Assembly (NCBI RefSeq): GCF_013141915.1
Contig: NZ_SROX01000001.1
Coordinates: 310,001 to 374,000, forward strand
DNA length: 64,000 bases
From: Cupriavidus necator
GTDB taxonomy: Bacteria > Pseudomonadota > Gammaproteobacteria > Burkholderiales > Burkholderiaceae
Direction of reading: 5' to 3'
Shown here: in pieces, positions 44,761-52,945 of the stretch
How positions within the stretch are numbered: the stretch's first letter is position 1
Layout: each line of letters begins with the position of its first letter
Translations under genes and position numbers: made by a program
Notes under the pieces: model-generated
The model's database searches: none
What the model was told of the DNA's origin: nothing
What the model saw: the letters and a program-made list of their open reading frames with translations, nothing else

Positions 44761-46020
44761 ATGCCGTTTTCCGTTCGCCACGTTGCCGTTGCTGCTGCCC
44801 TGACGCTTGCCGGGGCCGGCACCCTTGCCAGCGCCGCGCAGCCAGACGCCGCGCTGCTGTCCGCCGCGCAGGCGGCCCAGCCCAAGGTAGTGCAGTCGCT
44901 CAAGGAGATGGTGTCGATCGAATCCGGCAGCGCCAATGCCACCGGGCTGGCGCAGATGGCCAGCTACACCGAGAAGCGCCTGCAGGCGCTGGGCGCAAAG
45001 GTCGAGCGCCTGCCCGTGAACAAGGGCCCGGGCACCATGGTCAAGGCCACCTTCACCGGCACCGGCAAGCGCCGCGTCATGCTGATTGCCCACCTGGATA
45101 CCGTGTATCCCGACAACACGCTGGCGACGCAGCCGATCCGCCAGGAAGGCAACCGGCTCTATGGTCCGGGCATCGCCGACGACAAGGGCGGCATCGCCGT
45201 GATCCTGCATTCGCTTGAGATCCTGAAGCAGCAGGGTTGGCGCGACTACGCGCAGATCACGGTGCTGTTCAATCCGGACGAGGAAGTCGGCTCGGTCGGT
45301 TCCGGTGAAACCATCGCCACGCTGGCCGCGCAGCATGACGTGGTGCTGTCATGCGAGCCCACCGCGGCCAAGGATGTGGTCAAGGCCGAGGCGCTGCTGC
45401 TGGGCGCCTCCGGCACCGCCACCGCCACCATGCAGGTCAAGGGCCGCGCCGCCCACGCCGGCGCCGCACCGGAACGCGGCCGCAATGCGCTGCTCGAACT
45501 CGCCCACCAGTTGCAGCAGACGCGCGACACGGCCAGCCAGGTGCCAGGCTCGCAATTGAATTGGACCCAGGCACAGGCCGGCATGGTGCGCAACCAGATC
45601 CCGGAAAGCGCGGTCGCCTACGGCGACGTGCGCACCACGGCAGCCGGTGCCGCCGAGAAGCTGAAGGCGGCGCTGCAGGACAAGGTCAAGTCCAGCCAGT
45701 TGGTGCCGGACACGCAGACCACGGTGACGATGGAAGAGGGCCGCCCGCCGTTCGTGGCCGACGCGCGCGGCCGCGCCCTCGCCAGGCGCGCGCAGGAAAT
45801 CTATGCCGAACTGGACGGCCGCACGCTGGCGCTGGCCGAAGGCACCGGCGGCGCCACCGACGCCGGCTATGCCGCCCGCTCGGGCAAGCCCGCAGTGGTC
45901 GAGAGCTTCGGCCTGGCGGGCTTCGGCTATCACGCGCGCGACGAGTATGTCGAACTGGATTCGATCGTGCCGCGCCTGTACCTGATGACGCGCATGCTGC
46001 AGGATATCGGCCGGAATTGA
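44761..46020 (+). CDS. M20-family glutamate carboxypeptidase (CPG2-like), exported
   Basis: A 419-residue zinc carboxypeptidase with a signal peptide (cleavage after LASAA). Metal and catalytic residues: H in LIAHLDTVYP, D in GIADDKGG, the EE pair in FNPDEEVGS, E in SCEPTAAK and the last H in GFGYHARDEYVE. These are the marks of Pseudomonas carboxypeptidase G2, which releases C-terminal glutamate, including from folates. Substrate breadth is not determinable. It is divergent from the GlxA-type regulator. Confidence 0.9.
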   Translation: MPFSVRHVAVAAALTLAGAGTLASAAQPDAALLSAAQAAQPKVVQSLKEMVSIESGSANATGLAQMASYTEKRLQALGAKVERLPVNKGPGTMVKATFTGTGKRRVMLIAHLDTVYPDNTLATQPIRQEGNRLYGPGIADDKGGIAVILHSLEILKQQGWRDYAQITVLFNPDEEVGSVGSGETIATLAAQHDVVLSCEPTAAKDVVKAEALLLGASGTATATMQVKGRAAHAGAAPERGRNALLELAHQLQQTRDTASQVPGSQLNWTQAQAGMVRNQIPESAVAYGDVRTTAAGAAEKLKAALQDKVKSSQLVPDTQTTVTMEEGRPPFVADARGRALARRAQEIYAELDGRTLALAEGTGGATDAGYAARSGKPAVVESFGLAGFGYHARDEYVELDSIVPRLYLMTRMLQDIGRN

Positions 46021-46092
46021 GCGGTCGCGACTGAGCGTCCGCATCCGGGCTTTCCCCATATCCGCCAAAGGCCCTCTGCGGCCCTGCTACAG

Positions 46093-46124
46093 TGTCATGG
46101 CCGCCACCGCAGGCGGCCATGACA
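46093..46124. other. Strong 13-bp inverted repeat in the leader of the 46149 gene
   Basis: TGTCATGGCCGCC (46093-46105) and GGCGGCCATGACA (46112-46124) pair perfectly around ACCGCA. AAAAG, not a U-tract, follows, so it is not a typical terminator. It ends 24 bp before the small gene's ATG and could be an operator or a leader hairpin. Confidence 0.55.
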
Positions 46125-46148
46125 AAAGAGATTCTGGGGAGACAGCAG

Positions 46149-46412
46149 ATGAATCGCAAAGGCCTGGTCGATGCCGCCACGGCGCTGGAAGACCTGGCGG
46201 CGGGCAACACGCCGGCGCCCGCGCAGGTGGCGGCGGGCGCCGCCGCACTGGAGAAGATCCATGCCGATTTCCCGGCCTGGCGCGACGTGGGCGATGCGCT
46301 GTTCGGCCTGAAGGCTCTGGCCGGCGGCAGCGGCATGGCGCTCGACGCGAAGGGTCGCCAGCGCGCCGGCCGGCTGGCCGACGTGGTGCGCAGCCTGATC
46401 GACCAGATCTGA
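46149..46412 (+). CDS. Small uncharacterised protein
   Basis: An 87-residue protein, MNRKGLVDAATALEDLAAGN onward, alanine-rich and predicted mostly helical; no signal peptide, cysteines or known motif. A GGGGAGA ribosome site stands 6 bases before the ATG, and the codon use matches the neighbours, which supports a real gene. It follows a strong hairpin and is convergent (12-bp gap) with the phospholipase D gene. I do not recognise the family. Confidence 0.6.
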   Translation: MNRKGLVDAATALEDLAAGNTPAPAQVAAGAAALEKIHADFPAWRDVGDALFGLKALAGGSGMALDAKGRQRAGRLADVVRSLIDQI

Positions 46413-46424
46413 GCGGCCGCGCGC

Positions 46425-48002
46425 CTACAGCATCGATTCGATCGGCAGGATCGACAGGAACCAGATGCCAAGCCGGCGCCACCAGCTGGTATTCGGCTCG
46501 GTGTCATGGCGGATGATTTCGTCGCCGCGCCGTTCCAGCCAGTACAGCTGGCCGGTTTCGTCCAGCCTGACCTGGTAGGCCGCGCGCGGGACCACGCTGG
46601 CAAAGGTGGATTCGATCCGGCCCGCCAGCGCCGGGCTGTCGATGATGAAGCCCAGTTCAGTGTTGAGCTTGGCCGAGCGCGGATCGAAGTTGAACGACCC
46701 CACGAAGACCCGGCTGCCGTCGACCGCGAAGGTCTTGGCGTGCAGGCTGGAGCCTGAACTGCCGAACGGTCCGGCGCGCTCTTCCTTCTTGTGGGGCGTG
46801 GCTGAGCGCCGCAGTTCGTACAGGTCCACGCCGGCCTCGAGCAAGGCCTTGCGCCGCTTGGCATAGCCCGAATGCACGGCGGCCACGTCGGTGGCCTCCA
46901 GCGCATTGGTCAGCACGCGTACCGCGACGCCGCGCCTGGCCATGTCGGCGAAATAGGAGGTGCCGCCGGTCGACGGTACAAAGTAGGGCGAGACCAGGTC
47001 GAGCTCTCGCTGCGGCTCGCCCAGGATTTCGCGCAGCTGGTGCGCCACCAGCGTGCTGCGCGAGGCTTCGCCCAGCGCCTTGCCGGGATTGTCGCTGACC
47101 ATGCGCGTGGCGGCCCACTGGAACTGCAGCGTGCCGTCCAGCATTCGCTGCACGTCAGGCAGTTCGCGCACTGCCGCCAGGTAGGCCGCCGCGGCCGGGT
47201 TGCGCTCAACCGCGCGGGCATGGCCCACCAGCGCCTGCAGCCGTTCCGCGCTCACCGGTGGCACCAGCCGGTCGACCGGATAGGCCGAGGCGCTGGACCA
47301 GTAGCGGTCGAAGTCCTGCGCGACGTCGCCCGCCGCAGGGCCGACGGCAATCACGTCAAGGTCGGCAAACAGCACGCCGTCGGTGGCGCCGAAGTATTCG
47401 TCGCCGACATTGCGCCCCCCGATGATGGTGGCAACGCCGTCGGCGGTGAACGATTTGTTGTGCATGCGCCGGTTCAGGCGGCGGAAATCCGTCAGGAAAT
47501 TGAGCGCCTTGGGGTGGCGGATCACGAACGGATTGAAGATCCGCACTTCGACATGCGGGTGCGCGTCGATCGCGGCCAGCCGTTCGTCCATGCCGGCAAT
47601 GCCGTTGTCGTCGAGCAGCAGGCGCACGCGCACGCCGCGCTCGGCCGCTTCATGCAAGGCTTCCAGCAGCAGCGTGCCGGTCAGGTCGTCGCGCCAGATG
47701 TAGTACTGCACGTCGAGCGTGCGCTGCGCGGTGCGCGCCAGCTGCACGCGCGCGGCAAAGGCGGCGTAGGCGTTTTCCAGCGGATGGATGCCGCTCAGCC
47801 CCGGGTGGCGCGCCACTTCGCCGGCGAGCGCCTGGCCCAGCCGCGTGGCCTGGGCGTCGGCCGTCGTCAGGGCAAAGGATTCGGTGCGATGATCCAGGGT
47901 GGGCAGGGCGCAGCCGCCGAGCAGGGCGGCGCAGCACAGCATCAGCGAACTGGCACGCAGGCGGCGGTGTGGGGCGAACGCGGCGTCTGACGGCAATGGC
48001 AT
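46425..48002 (-). CDS. Phospholipase D-family lipoprotein, ClsC-like cardiolipin synthase
   Basis: A 525-residue protein with a lipoprotein signal (LLGGC, cysteine near residue 31) and two HKD catalytic motifs: MHNKSFTADGVATIIGGRN (about 180) and LHAKTFAVDGSRVFVGSFNF (about 415). This layout is that of ClsC/YmdC cardiolipin synthases, which join phosphatidylglycerol and phosphatidylethanolamine; other PLD-type transferases are possible. The ATG at 48002 gives the correct signal peptide. It is convergent with the small 46149 gene. Confidence 0.88.
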   Translation of the reverse strand: MPLPSDAAFAPHRRLRASSLMLCCAALLGGCALPTLDHRTESFALTTADAQATRLGQALAGEVARHPGLSGIHPLENAYAAFAARVQLARTAQRTLDVQYYIWRDDLTGTLLLEALHEAAERGVRVRLLLDDNGIAGMDERLAAIDAHPHVEVRIFNPFVIRHPKALNFLTDFRRLNRRMHNKSFTADGVATIIGGRNVGDEYFGATDGVLFADLDVIAVGPAAGDVAQDFDRYWSSASAYPVDRLVPPVSAERLQALVGHARAVERNPAAAAYLAAVRELPDVQRMLDGTLQFQWAATRMVSDNPGKALGEASRSTLVAHQLREILGEPQRELDLVSPYFVPSTGGTSYFADMARRGVAVRVLTNALEATDVAAVHSGYAKRRKALLEAGVDLYELRRSATPHKKEERAGPFGSSGSSLHAKTFAVDGSRVFVGSFNFDPRSAKLNTELGFIIDSPALAGRIESTFASVVPRAAYQVRLDETGQLYWLERRGDEIIRHDTEPNTSWWRRLGIWFLSILPIESML

Positions 48003-48128
48003 GGGATCCGGGCGGCGCCGTGGCGGGGCCCCGTGGTTGCGGCAATGCTGCCATGTTGCCATGCCGCGCCGCGGGCGTCGCGATTCGCGCAGGCCGGCGC
48101 CAAAGCCCACCGGCCCTGCGCGCGGAAG

Positions 48129-48701
48129 TCAGGACGCCGCCACCACGCCGCAGGCAATGCGGCCGCCGGCATTGCCGGTGGGCTGCGTCTTGTAATCGTC
48201 CGGATCCTTGTGCACCACCACCGCCCGGCCGATCACGCTGTTGGCGCCGGTGCCCACCGACAGCGACGGCAGCAGCATGCTGACGCGCACGTTGCCGTTG
48301 GCATCGGCGGTGACGTTGTTCATGTCGCCGGCATGGTGGTCGGGCATGGTCATTTGCCCATGCGGCTGGCCAGTCGGGTTGAAATGGCCGCCGGCGCTCA
48401 TTGCGTCGGGCGCGGAACAGTCGCCCTTTTCATGGACGTGGAAGCCGTGAACCGAATTGGGCGGCAGCCCGGTAATCGCTGCAGTCATCATCACGCCGCC
48501 CGGCTGCTGCTGGAAGGTCACGGTGCCGGCGGTGTTGGCGCCGCTCTTGGGCTGCAGCGTGGCCGAGGCACGGGCGCCGCTGCTGGCGCCGGTGGCGGAC
48601 GGCTGGGCTGTCGACGACGAGGGCATGCCGGAGCCGGCGCAGCCGGCCAGTGCAACGGTTGCGGCAATGCAGGCCGCCAGGGAGGGAAGCACTTGTTTCA
48701 T
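48129..48701 (-). CDS. sodC: Cu,Zn superoxide dismutase, lipoprotein
   Basis: A 190-residue SodC. A lipobox (VALAGC, cysteine 21) precedes a Ser/Thr/Ala linker. Metal ligands are in HGFHVHEKGDC, GGHFNPTG, PDHHAGDM and VVHKDPDDYK; the intrasubunit disulfide joins C in KGDC to C in RIACG. It destroys superoxide outside the cytoplasmic membrane. The segment GQPHGQMTMPDHHAGD is of the bacterial P-class type. It appears to be a single-gene unit. Confidence 0.95.
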   Translation of the reverse strand: MKQVLPSLAACIAATVALAGCAGSGMPSSSTAQPSATGASSGARASATLQPKSGANTAGTVTFQQQPGGVMMTAAITGLPPNSVHGFHVHEKGDCSAPDAMSAGGHFNPTGQPHGQMTMPDHHAGDMNNVTADANGNVRVSMLLPSLSVGTGANSVIGRAVVVHKDPDDYKTQPTGNAGGRIACGVVAAS

Positions 48702-48834
48702 CGGAATCCTCTTCTTGTCGTGATTTCGGATGAAACAGTATAGGTCGGCGCCCGCCGAACCGATTTCCGGTTTTGTCCTACATGCGGCCCGGGATACGCG
48801 CCGCTGGCGGTTCGCGCCAGCGCACGGTTTCCGT

Positions 48835-49770
48835 TCAGGCCGCTACGGCCAGCGGCTGCCGTGCCGCACCAAAATGCGGATGGCGCGAGAACAGCTCCGC
48901 GGCCCAGTTCACAAACACCCGCACCTTGGCCGACAGGTGGCGGTTCTGCGGATACATTGCCGAGATCGGCAGTTCGTCGGTCTGCCAGTCGGTGAGGATT
49001 TCCACCAGCCGGCCACTGGCCACGTAAGGCTCGGCCATGGCGCGCGAGATGCGGGCGATGCCGTGGCCTTCGAGCGCGCAGCCCAAGTAGACATCGGCGT
49101 CGTTGGTGGAAATGGCGGACGGCAGCAGCACTTCGCTGCGCTCCATGCCGCGGGCCAGCGGCCAGGGCATTTCGCGGCCGTTGCGGTTGGACAGGAAATT
49201 GACCGCCTTGTGCTGCGCCAGCTCGGCCAGGTCGCGCGGCGTGCCGTTGCGGTTTAGATAGATCGGCGAGGCGTAAAACGCCAGCTGCACGTGGCCGATG
49301 CGGCGGGCCACCATGGCTTCGTCCAGCGGAATGCCGACGCGCAGCACCACGTCGACGCCTTCCTGCAGCAGGTCGATCGGCTTGCCGTTGATGGTCAGTT
49401 CCAGCTTCAGGTCCGGATAGGCCTGGAAGAATTCATGCAGGTGTGGCACCAGCACCAGCTGCGCCAGCCCGGCGGTGGTATCGACCGAGAGCGTGCCGCG
49501 CGGTGAATTGTTCTGGCGCGTCAGCGACTGCTCGGCCTCCTCGACATCGGCCAGGATGCGCACGCAACGCTCGTAGTATGCGGCGCCGTCGTTGGTCACG
49601 CTGATGCGGCGCGTGGTCCGGTGCAGCAGCTTCACGCCGAGGTGGGTTTCCAGGTTCTGGATCAGGCGGGTCAGCGTGGCCTTGGGCAAGTCCATCGACT
49701 CGGCGGCACGCGCAAAGCTGCCGACGTCGACGACCCGGGTGAATGCCTGCATTGATACGAGACGGTCCAT
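48835..49770 (-). CDS. LysR-family regulator of the RND efflux operon (BpeT/CeoR-like)
   Basis: A 311-residue LysR protein: HTH at residues 4-62 (MQAFTRVVDVGSFARAAESM, TLTRLIQNLETHLGVKLLHRTTRR) and a substrate-binding domain. It is divergent from an LlpE-like gene and an RND tripartite efflux set, the arrangement of bpeT-llpE-bpeEF-oprC in Burkholderia pseudomallei and ceoR in B. cenocepacia. It should therefore activate the pump in response to an unknown inducer. Confidence is high for the family, moderate for the regulatory target. Confidence 0.9.
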   Translation of the reverse strand: MDRLVSMQAFTRVVDVGSFARAAESMDLPKATLTRLIQNLETHLGVKLLHRTTRRISVTNDGAAYYERCVRILADVEEAEQSLTRQNNSPRGTLSVDTTAGLAQLVLVPHLHEFFQAYPDLKLELTINGKPIDLLQEGVDVVLRVGIPLDEAMVARRIGHVQLAFYASPIYLNRNGTPRDLAELAQHKAVNFLSNRNGREMPWPLARGMERSEVLLPSAISTNDADVYLGCALEGHGIARISRAMAEPYVASGRLVEILTDWQTDELPISAMYPQNRHLSAKVRVFVNWAAELFSRHPHFGAARQPLAVAA

Positions 49771-50190
49771 GATGAGTTCCGACGATAGATCCGAACGGCG
49801 TGCCGCCCGCGCTCGTGGCGCTCGCGGCCTGTCTTGTTGTTGTGAGGGGGAGTCTGCCGGCTGCTGGCACGGGATGCGCGCTGGCTGGGCGCGATGCCGG
49901 CGTGGGTTTCAGTCAGGTGTCCGGCGCCGCGGGGAGGTGTGCCGACTGGCCGGGCGCGCAACGGCCTGGCCAAACCGCCGCGCGTGCCGAGAGCGGGAGT
50001 GAATCACAAAAACCAAGACCTTGTCATGCGTGGGGGCTTCGGTTTGCAGACACATGACAGGCCGGTTTGCGATTATTCCAATCGCGGAACAGTGCATTGG
50101 CGATCTCTCGCTTTATCCCATCCTCGTCAATCACCATAATCCGTTGCATCGCAACACTCAAGCGCATTGTCTTTGCCGTGCGCCAACGCC
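49771..50190. promoter_or_regulatory. 420-bp divergent regulatory region between lysR and the efflux operon
   Basis: No gene is seen. The part nearest lysR is GC-rich and featureless. From about 50010 the DNA is AT-richer and holds the inverted repeat GCGATT-ATTCC-AATCGC (50069-50085), a LysR-type box with an ATT/AAT core, about 105-120 bp before the LlpE-like gene. Confidence 0.6.
50069..50085. promoter_or_regulatory. LysR-type box
   Basis: The perfect inverted repeat GCGATT (50069-50074) and AATCGC (50080-50085) is spaced by ATTCC. Its position in the divergent region fits binding by the adjacent LysR protein. Confidence 0.6.
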
Positions 50191-51111
50191 ATGTCACAGA
50201 AGCCAGGCCAACGCTCCGCAGCCGCCAGCGCCGCCACTGCCCCCACGGCAGCCGGGCCGGGACAGGCGCGCGTGGCCGAGCACACGGTGACCAGCGATGG
50301 GCGCGAGATCCTGGTACGGGTGTGCTACCCGCCGGGCTACCCCGCCAGCCACGCGGCGGCGGGTGCCGACAGCGCCGCGCTGCTGCCCTGGCTGGTGTAC
50401 CTGCATGCCGGCGGCTTCGTCGACGGCAACCTGGAGCACGCCTGCCAGTTGGTGCAGGGGCTGGCCACCACGGTGCCCGCGGTGGTGGTGACGCCGGCCT
50501 ACTCGCTGGCGCCGGACCACCCGTTCCCGGCAGCGCCCGAGGATGCGCACAGCACGGTGCAATGGGTGCTGCGCAATGCCCGGCGCCTGAAGCTGGACAA
50601 GACCCGCTTTGCGCTGGTGGGCGAAGAAGCCGGCGGCAACCTGGCGATCGCGCTGGCGCAGATGCTGCGTGACCGCGGCACCGCCCAGCCGCGCGGCCAG
50701 TGGTTGATCCGCCCGGTGACCGACCCGTGCCTGCAGCATGCCTCCTGCGCGGGCTTTGACGGCGGCACGGTGCCAATGGAAACGCTGCGCCGGCTGGCCG
50801 ACAACTATCGCGACTACCTGCCGACGCCGGCCGATACGGTGCATCCGTATGCCGCCCCGGCACTGGCCTCGCGCCTGGCCGGGCTGCCGCCCACGCTGGT
50901 GCAGGTGGCGGAATACGACGCGCTGCGTGCCGAAGGCGAAGCCTTCGCCGGGCGCCTGAGCAAGGCCGGCGTGCCGGCCCAGGCCATGATCATGCCCGGC
51001 GCCTGCGGCGACGGCGTGGAAGAGACCCATGACGGCTGTCAGGCATGGGTCGACGAAGGGGCGCGGTTCCTGCGGCGATGTCTGGCCGTGGCCGACGCTA
51101 CCTCACCCTGA
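50191..51111 (+). CDS. llpE: LlpE-like alpha/beta-hydrolase-fold protein lacking nucleophile serine
   Basis: A 306-residue protein of the hormone-sensitive-lipase-type fold. HAGGFVDGN stands for the HGGG oxyanion motif, YSLAPDHPFPAAPEDA follows as usual, but the nucleophile elbow GDSAGGN is GEEAGGN, so the serine is replaced by Glu. The acid residue (AEYDALRAEGE) is kept, while the C-terminal histidine motif is not evident. Position first in an RND operon next to LysR matches LlpE of the BpeEF-OprC and CeoAB-OpcM operons. It is probably not a lipase. The start at 50191 fits the family; an upstream GTG is possible. Confidence 0.82.
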   Translation: MSQKPGQRSAAASAATAPTAAGPGQARVAEHTVTSDGREILVRVCYPPGYPASHAAAGADSAALLPWLVYLHAGGFVDGNLEHACQLVQGLATTVPAVVVTPAYSLAPDHPFPAAPEDAHSTVQWVLRNARRLKLDKTRFALVGEEAGGNLAIALAQMLRDRGTAQPRGQWLIRPVTDPCLQHASCAGFDGGTVPMETLRRLADNYRDYLPTPADTVHPYAAPALASRLAGLPPTLVQVAEYDALRAEGEAFAGRLSKAGVPAQAMIMPGACGDGVEETHDGCQAWVDEGARFLRRCLAVADATSP

Positions 51112-51359
51112 CTGAACGCCGCGCTGGCGCCAACGCCAGCCGGCCTGGAGCCAAGCCCGCCGGCTGAGCCGCTCCAGACCACCGCCAGCCGGCTCTGTTT
51201 CGGCCAGAGCCAGGATCGCAACGCGCGCCGTCATGCGCATGCGGTCCCAAGTCCGACCATCAGTTTGACCATGGTTCCGATCCGCTCGCGCGGACCGGCA
51301 GGCGGCGTTCGGCCATTTGCTTTTCCGGTTGAAGAAAACCCGATCCAGGAGTTTGAGAA

Positions 51360-52601
51360 ATGCAGCAGCAGAAACGACGTACCCTGATTGCCCTCGCCAT
51401 CGTCGTGGTGCTAGGTGCCGGCGTGGCCGGTTCGATCCTGCGCCCGTGGCACAGCGGCGAAGCCCACGCCAACACGCCGCCGCCCGCACCCGCCATCGAA
51501 GTGGCCGCGGTGGTGGGGCAGACCATTACCGAGTGGGACGAATTCTCCGGCCGCCTGGAAGCGGTGGACCGGGTGGAAATCCGCCCGCGCGTCGGCGGCA
51601 CCATCGACGCCGTGCACTTCCGCGAAGGCGCGCTGGTGAAGAAGGGCGATCCGCTCTTCACCATCGACCCGCGTCCTTATGCCGCGGAAGTGGCCCGCGC
51701 CGAAGCCGCGCTGGCGGCGGCGCAAGTGCGCGCGGGGCACGCCAAGAGCGAAGGCGAACGCGCGCAGCGCCTGCTGGATGACAACGCCATCTCGCGGCGC
51801 GAGTTCGACGAACGCATCCACGCCGCGCGTGAGACCAGCGCCAACGTGCGCGCCGCGCAGGCGCAGCTGGAAACCGCGCGCCTGAACCTGGCCTACACCC
51901 GCATTACCGCGCCGGTGTCCGGCCGCGTCTCGCGCGCCGAGATCACGGTGGGCAACCTGGTGGCGCCCGGCGTGGCGACGCCGCCGCTGACCACAGTGGT
52001 GTCGGTGTCGCCGATCTACGCGAGCTTCGAGATCGACGAGCAGAGCTACCTGCGCTACACCGCTCCCGGCGCCGGCGGCGGGCAGGCCAACCTGCCGGTC
52101 TTCCTGGGCCTGGCCAATGAAGACGGCCATCCGCACCAGGGCAAGATCCAGTCGGTCGACAACCGGCTCGATACCCGCAGCGGCACCATCCGCGTGCGAG
52201 CGGTGTTCGACAACGACGACGGCCGCCTGCTGCCGGGCCTGTACGCCAAGGTCAAGATGGGCGGCGGCGCGCCGCATGCGGCGGTGCTGGTCAATGACCG
52301 CGCGGTCGGCACCGACCAGGGCAAGAAGTTCGTGCTGGTGGTCGACAAGGCCAACAAGCTGGTCTACCGCGAGGTGGAACTGGGACCCAACCACGACGGC
52401 CTGCGCGTGATCCGCAAGGGCGTGAAGCCGGGCGAGAACATCGTGGTCAATGGCCTGCAGCGCGTGCGGCCGGGTGACACGGTGCAGCCCAAGGTGGTGG
52501 CCATGGCGTTCCGCACCGAACTGGAACCGCGCGGCACCGCGCCCGACCGCAAGCAGGCCGCGAGCGAGAAGGGTGAGGTGGACGCGAAGCCGGTGAGTTG
52601 A
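51360..52601 (+). CDS. RND efflux periplasmic adaptor (BpeE/MexE-like)
   Basis: A 413-residue membrane-fusion protein. An N-terminal membrane anchor (LIALAIVVVLGAGVAGSIL) is followed by the lipoyl half-motifs (EIRPRVGGTIDAVHFREGAL, LAYTRITAPVSGRVSRAEIT), an alpha-helical hairpin (about 100-160) and the beta-barrel domain. AGGAG precedes the ATG. It links the inner-membrane pump to the outer-membrane channel. No lipobox is present; an uncleaved anchor is likely. It is 248 bp after the LlpE-like gene and 344 bp before the pump gene. Confidence 0.94.
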   Translation: MQQQKRRTLIALAIVVVLGAGVAGSILRPWHSGEAHANTPPPAPAIEVAAVVGQTITEWDEFSGRLEAVDRVEIRPRVGGTIDAVHFREGALVKKGDPLFTIDPRPYAAEVARAEAALAAAQVRAGHAKSEGERAQRLLDDNAISRREFDERIHAARETSANVRAAQAQLETARLNLAYTRITAPVSGRVSRAEITVGNLVAPGVATPPLTTVVSVSPIYASFEIDEQSYLRYTAPGAGGGQANLPVFLGLANEDGHPHQGKIQSVDNRLDTRSGTIRVRAVFDNDDGRLLPGLYAKVKMGGGAPHAAVLVNDRAVGTDQGKKFVLVVDKANKLVYREVELGPNHDGLRVIRKGVKPGENIVVNGLQRVRPGDTVQPKVVAMAFRTELEPRGTAPDRKQAASEKGEVDAKPVS

Positions 52602-52629
52602 ATGCCGTGAAAGCTTGCCGAGGGTTTGC

Positions 52630-52657
52630 GCCCCTCTCCCGCTTGCGGGAGAGGGGC
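52630..52657. repeat. REP-like perfect palindrome inside the efflux operon
   Basis: GCCCCTCTCCCGC (52630-52642) and GCGGGAGAGGGGC (52645-52657) are exact reverse complements separated by TT. It begins 29 bp after the adaptor stop, within the operon. Confidence 0.85.
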
Positions 52658-52738
52658 AGTGGGTGAGGACAGGAGCGTCCAACGCTGAGGCCAGTGGGTT
52701 TAAACCGTTGGCTTCGCTGGTCCTGGCTCCTGGCTGAA

Positions 52739-52786
52739 CCACCCCTCACCCCGGCCCTCTTCCCATGAGGGGAGAGGGAGTACAAG
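52739..52786. repeat. Second REP-like module, imperfect and inverted
   Basis: ACCCCTCACCCCGGCCCTC...GAGGGGAGAGGGAG is an imperfect copy of the first module, about 80 bp downstream. The pair resembles a BIME-type double REP. The remaining 160 bp before the pump gene contain no reading frame I can support. Confidence 0.6.
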
Positions 52787-52945
52787 GCCCAGACAAGCTC
52801 GGGCGGCTTTGGCGCATCCAAAACCAAAACCGTCGGCTTGCTTGATGTGGTGCCTTGCCAGCGCCCCTAGTTTGTATCGCCCCCGGTTGTTGATGGTGCC
52901 CGCCACAAGCGGGCCGCCAGGGGGGCGCTTTTAGCAGAGACCAAG

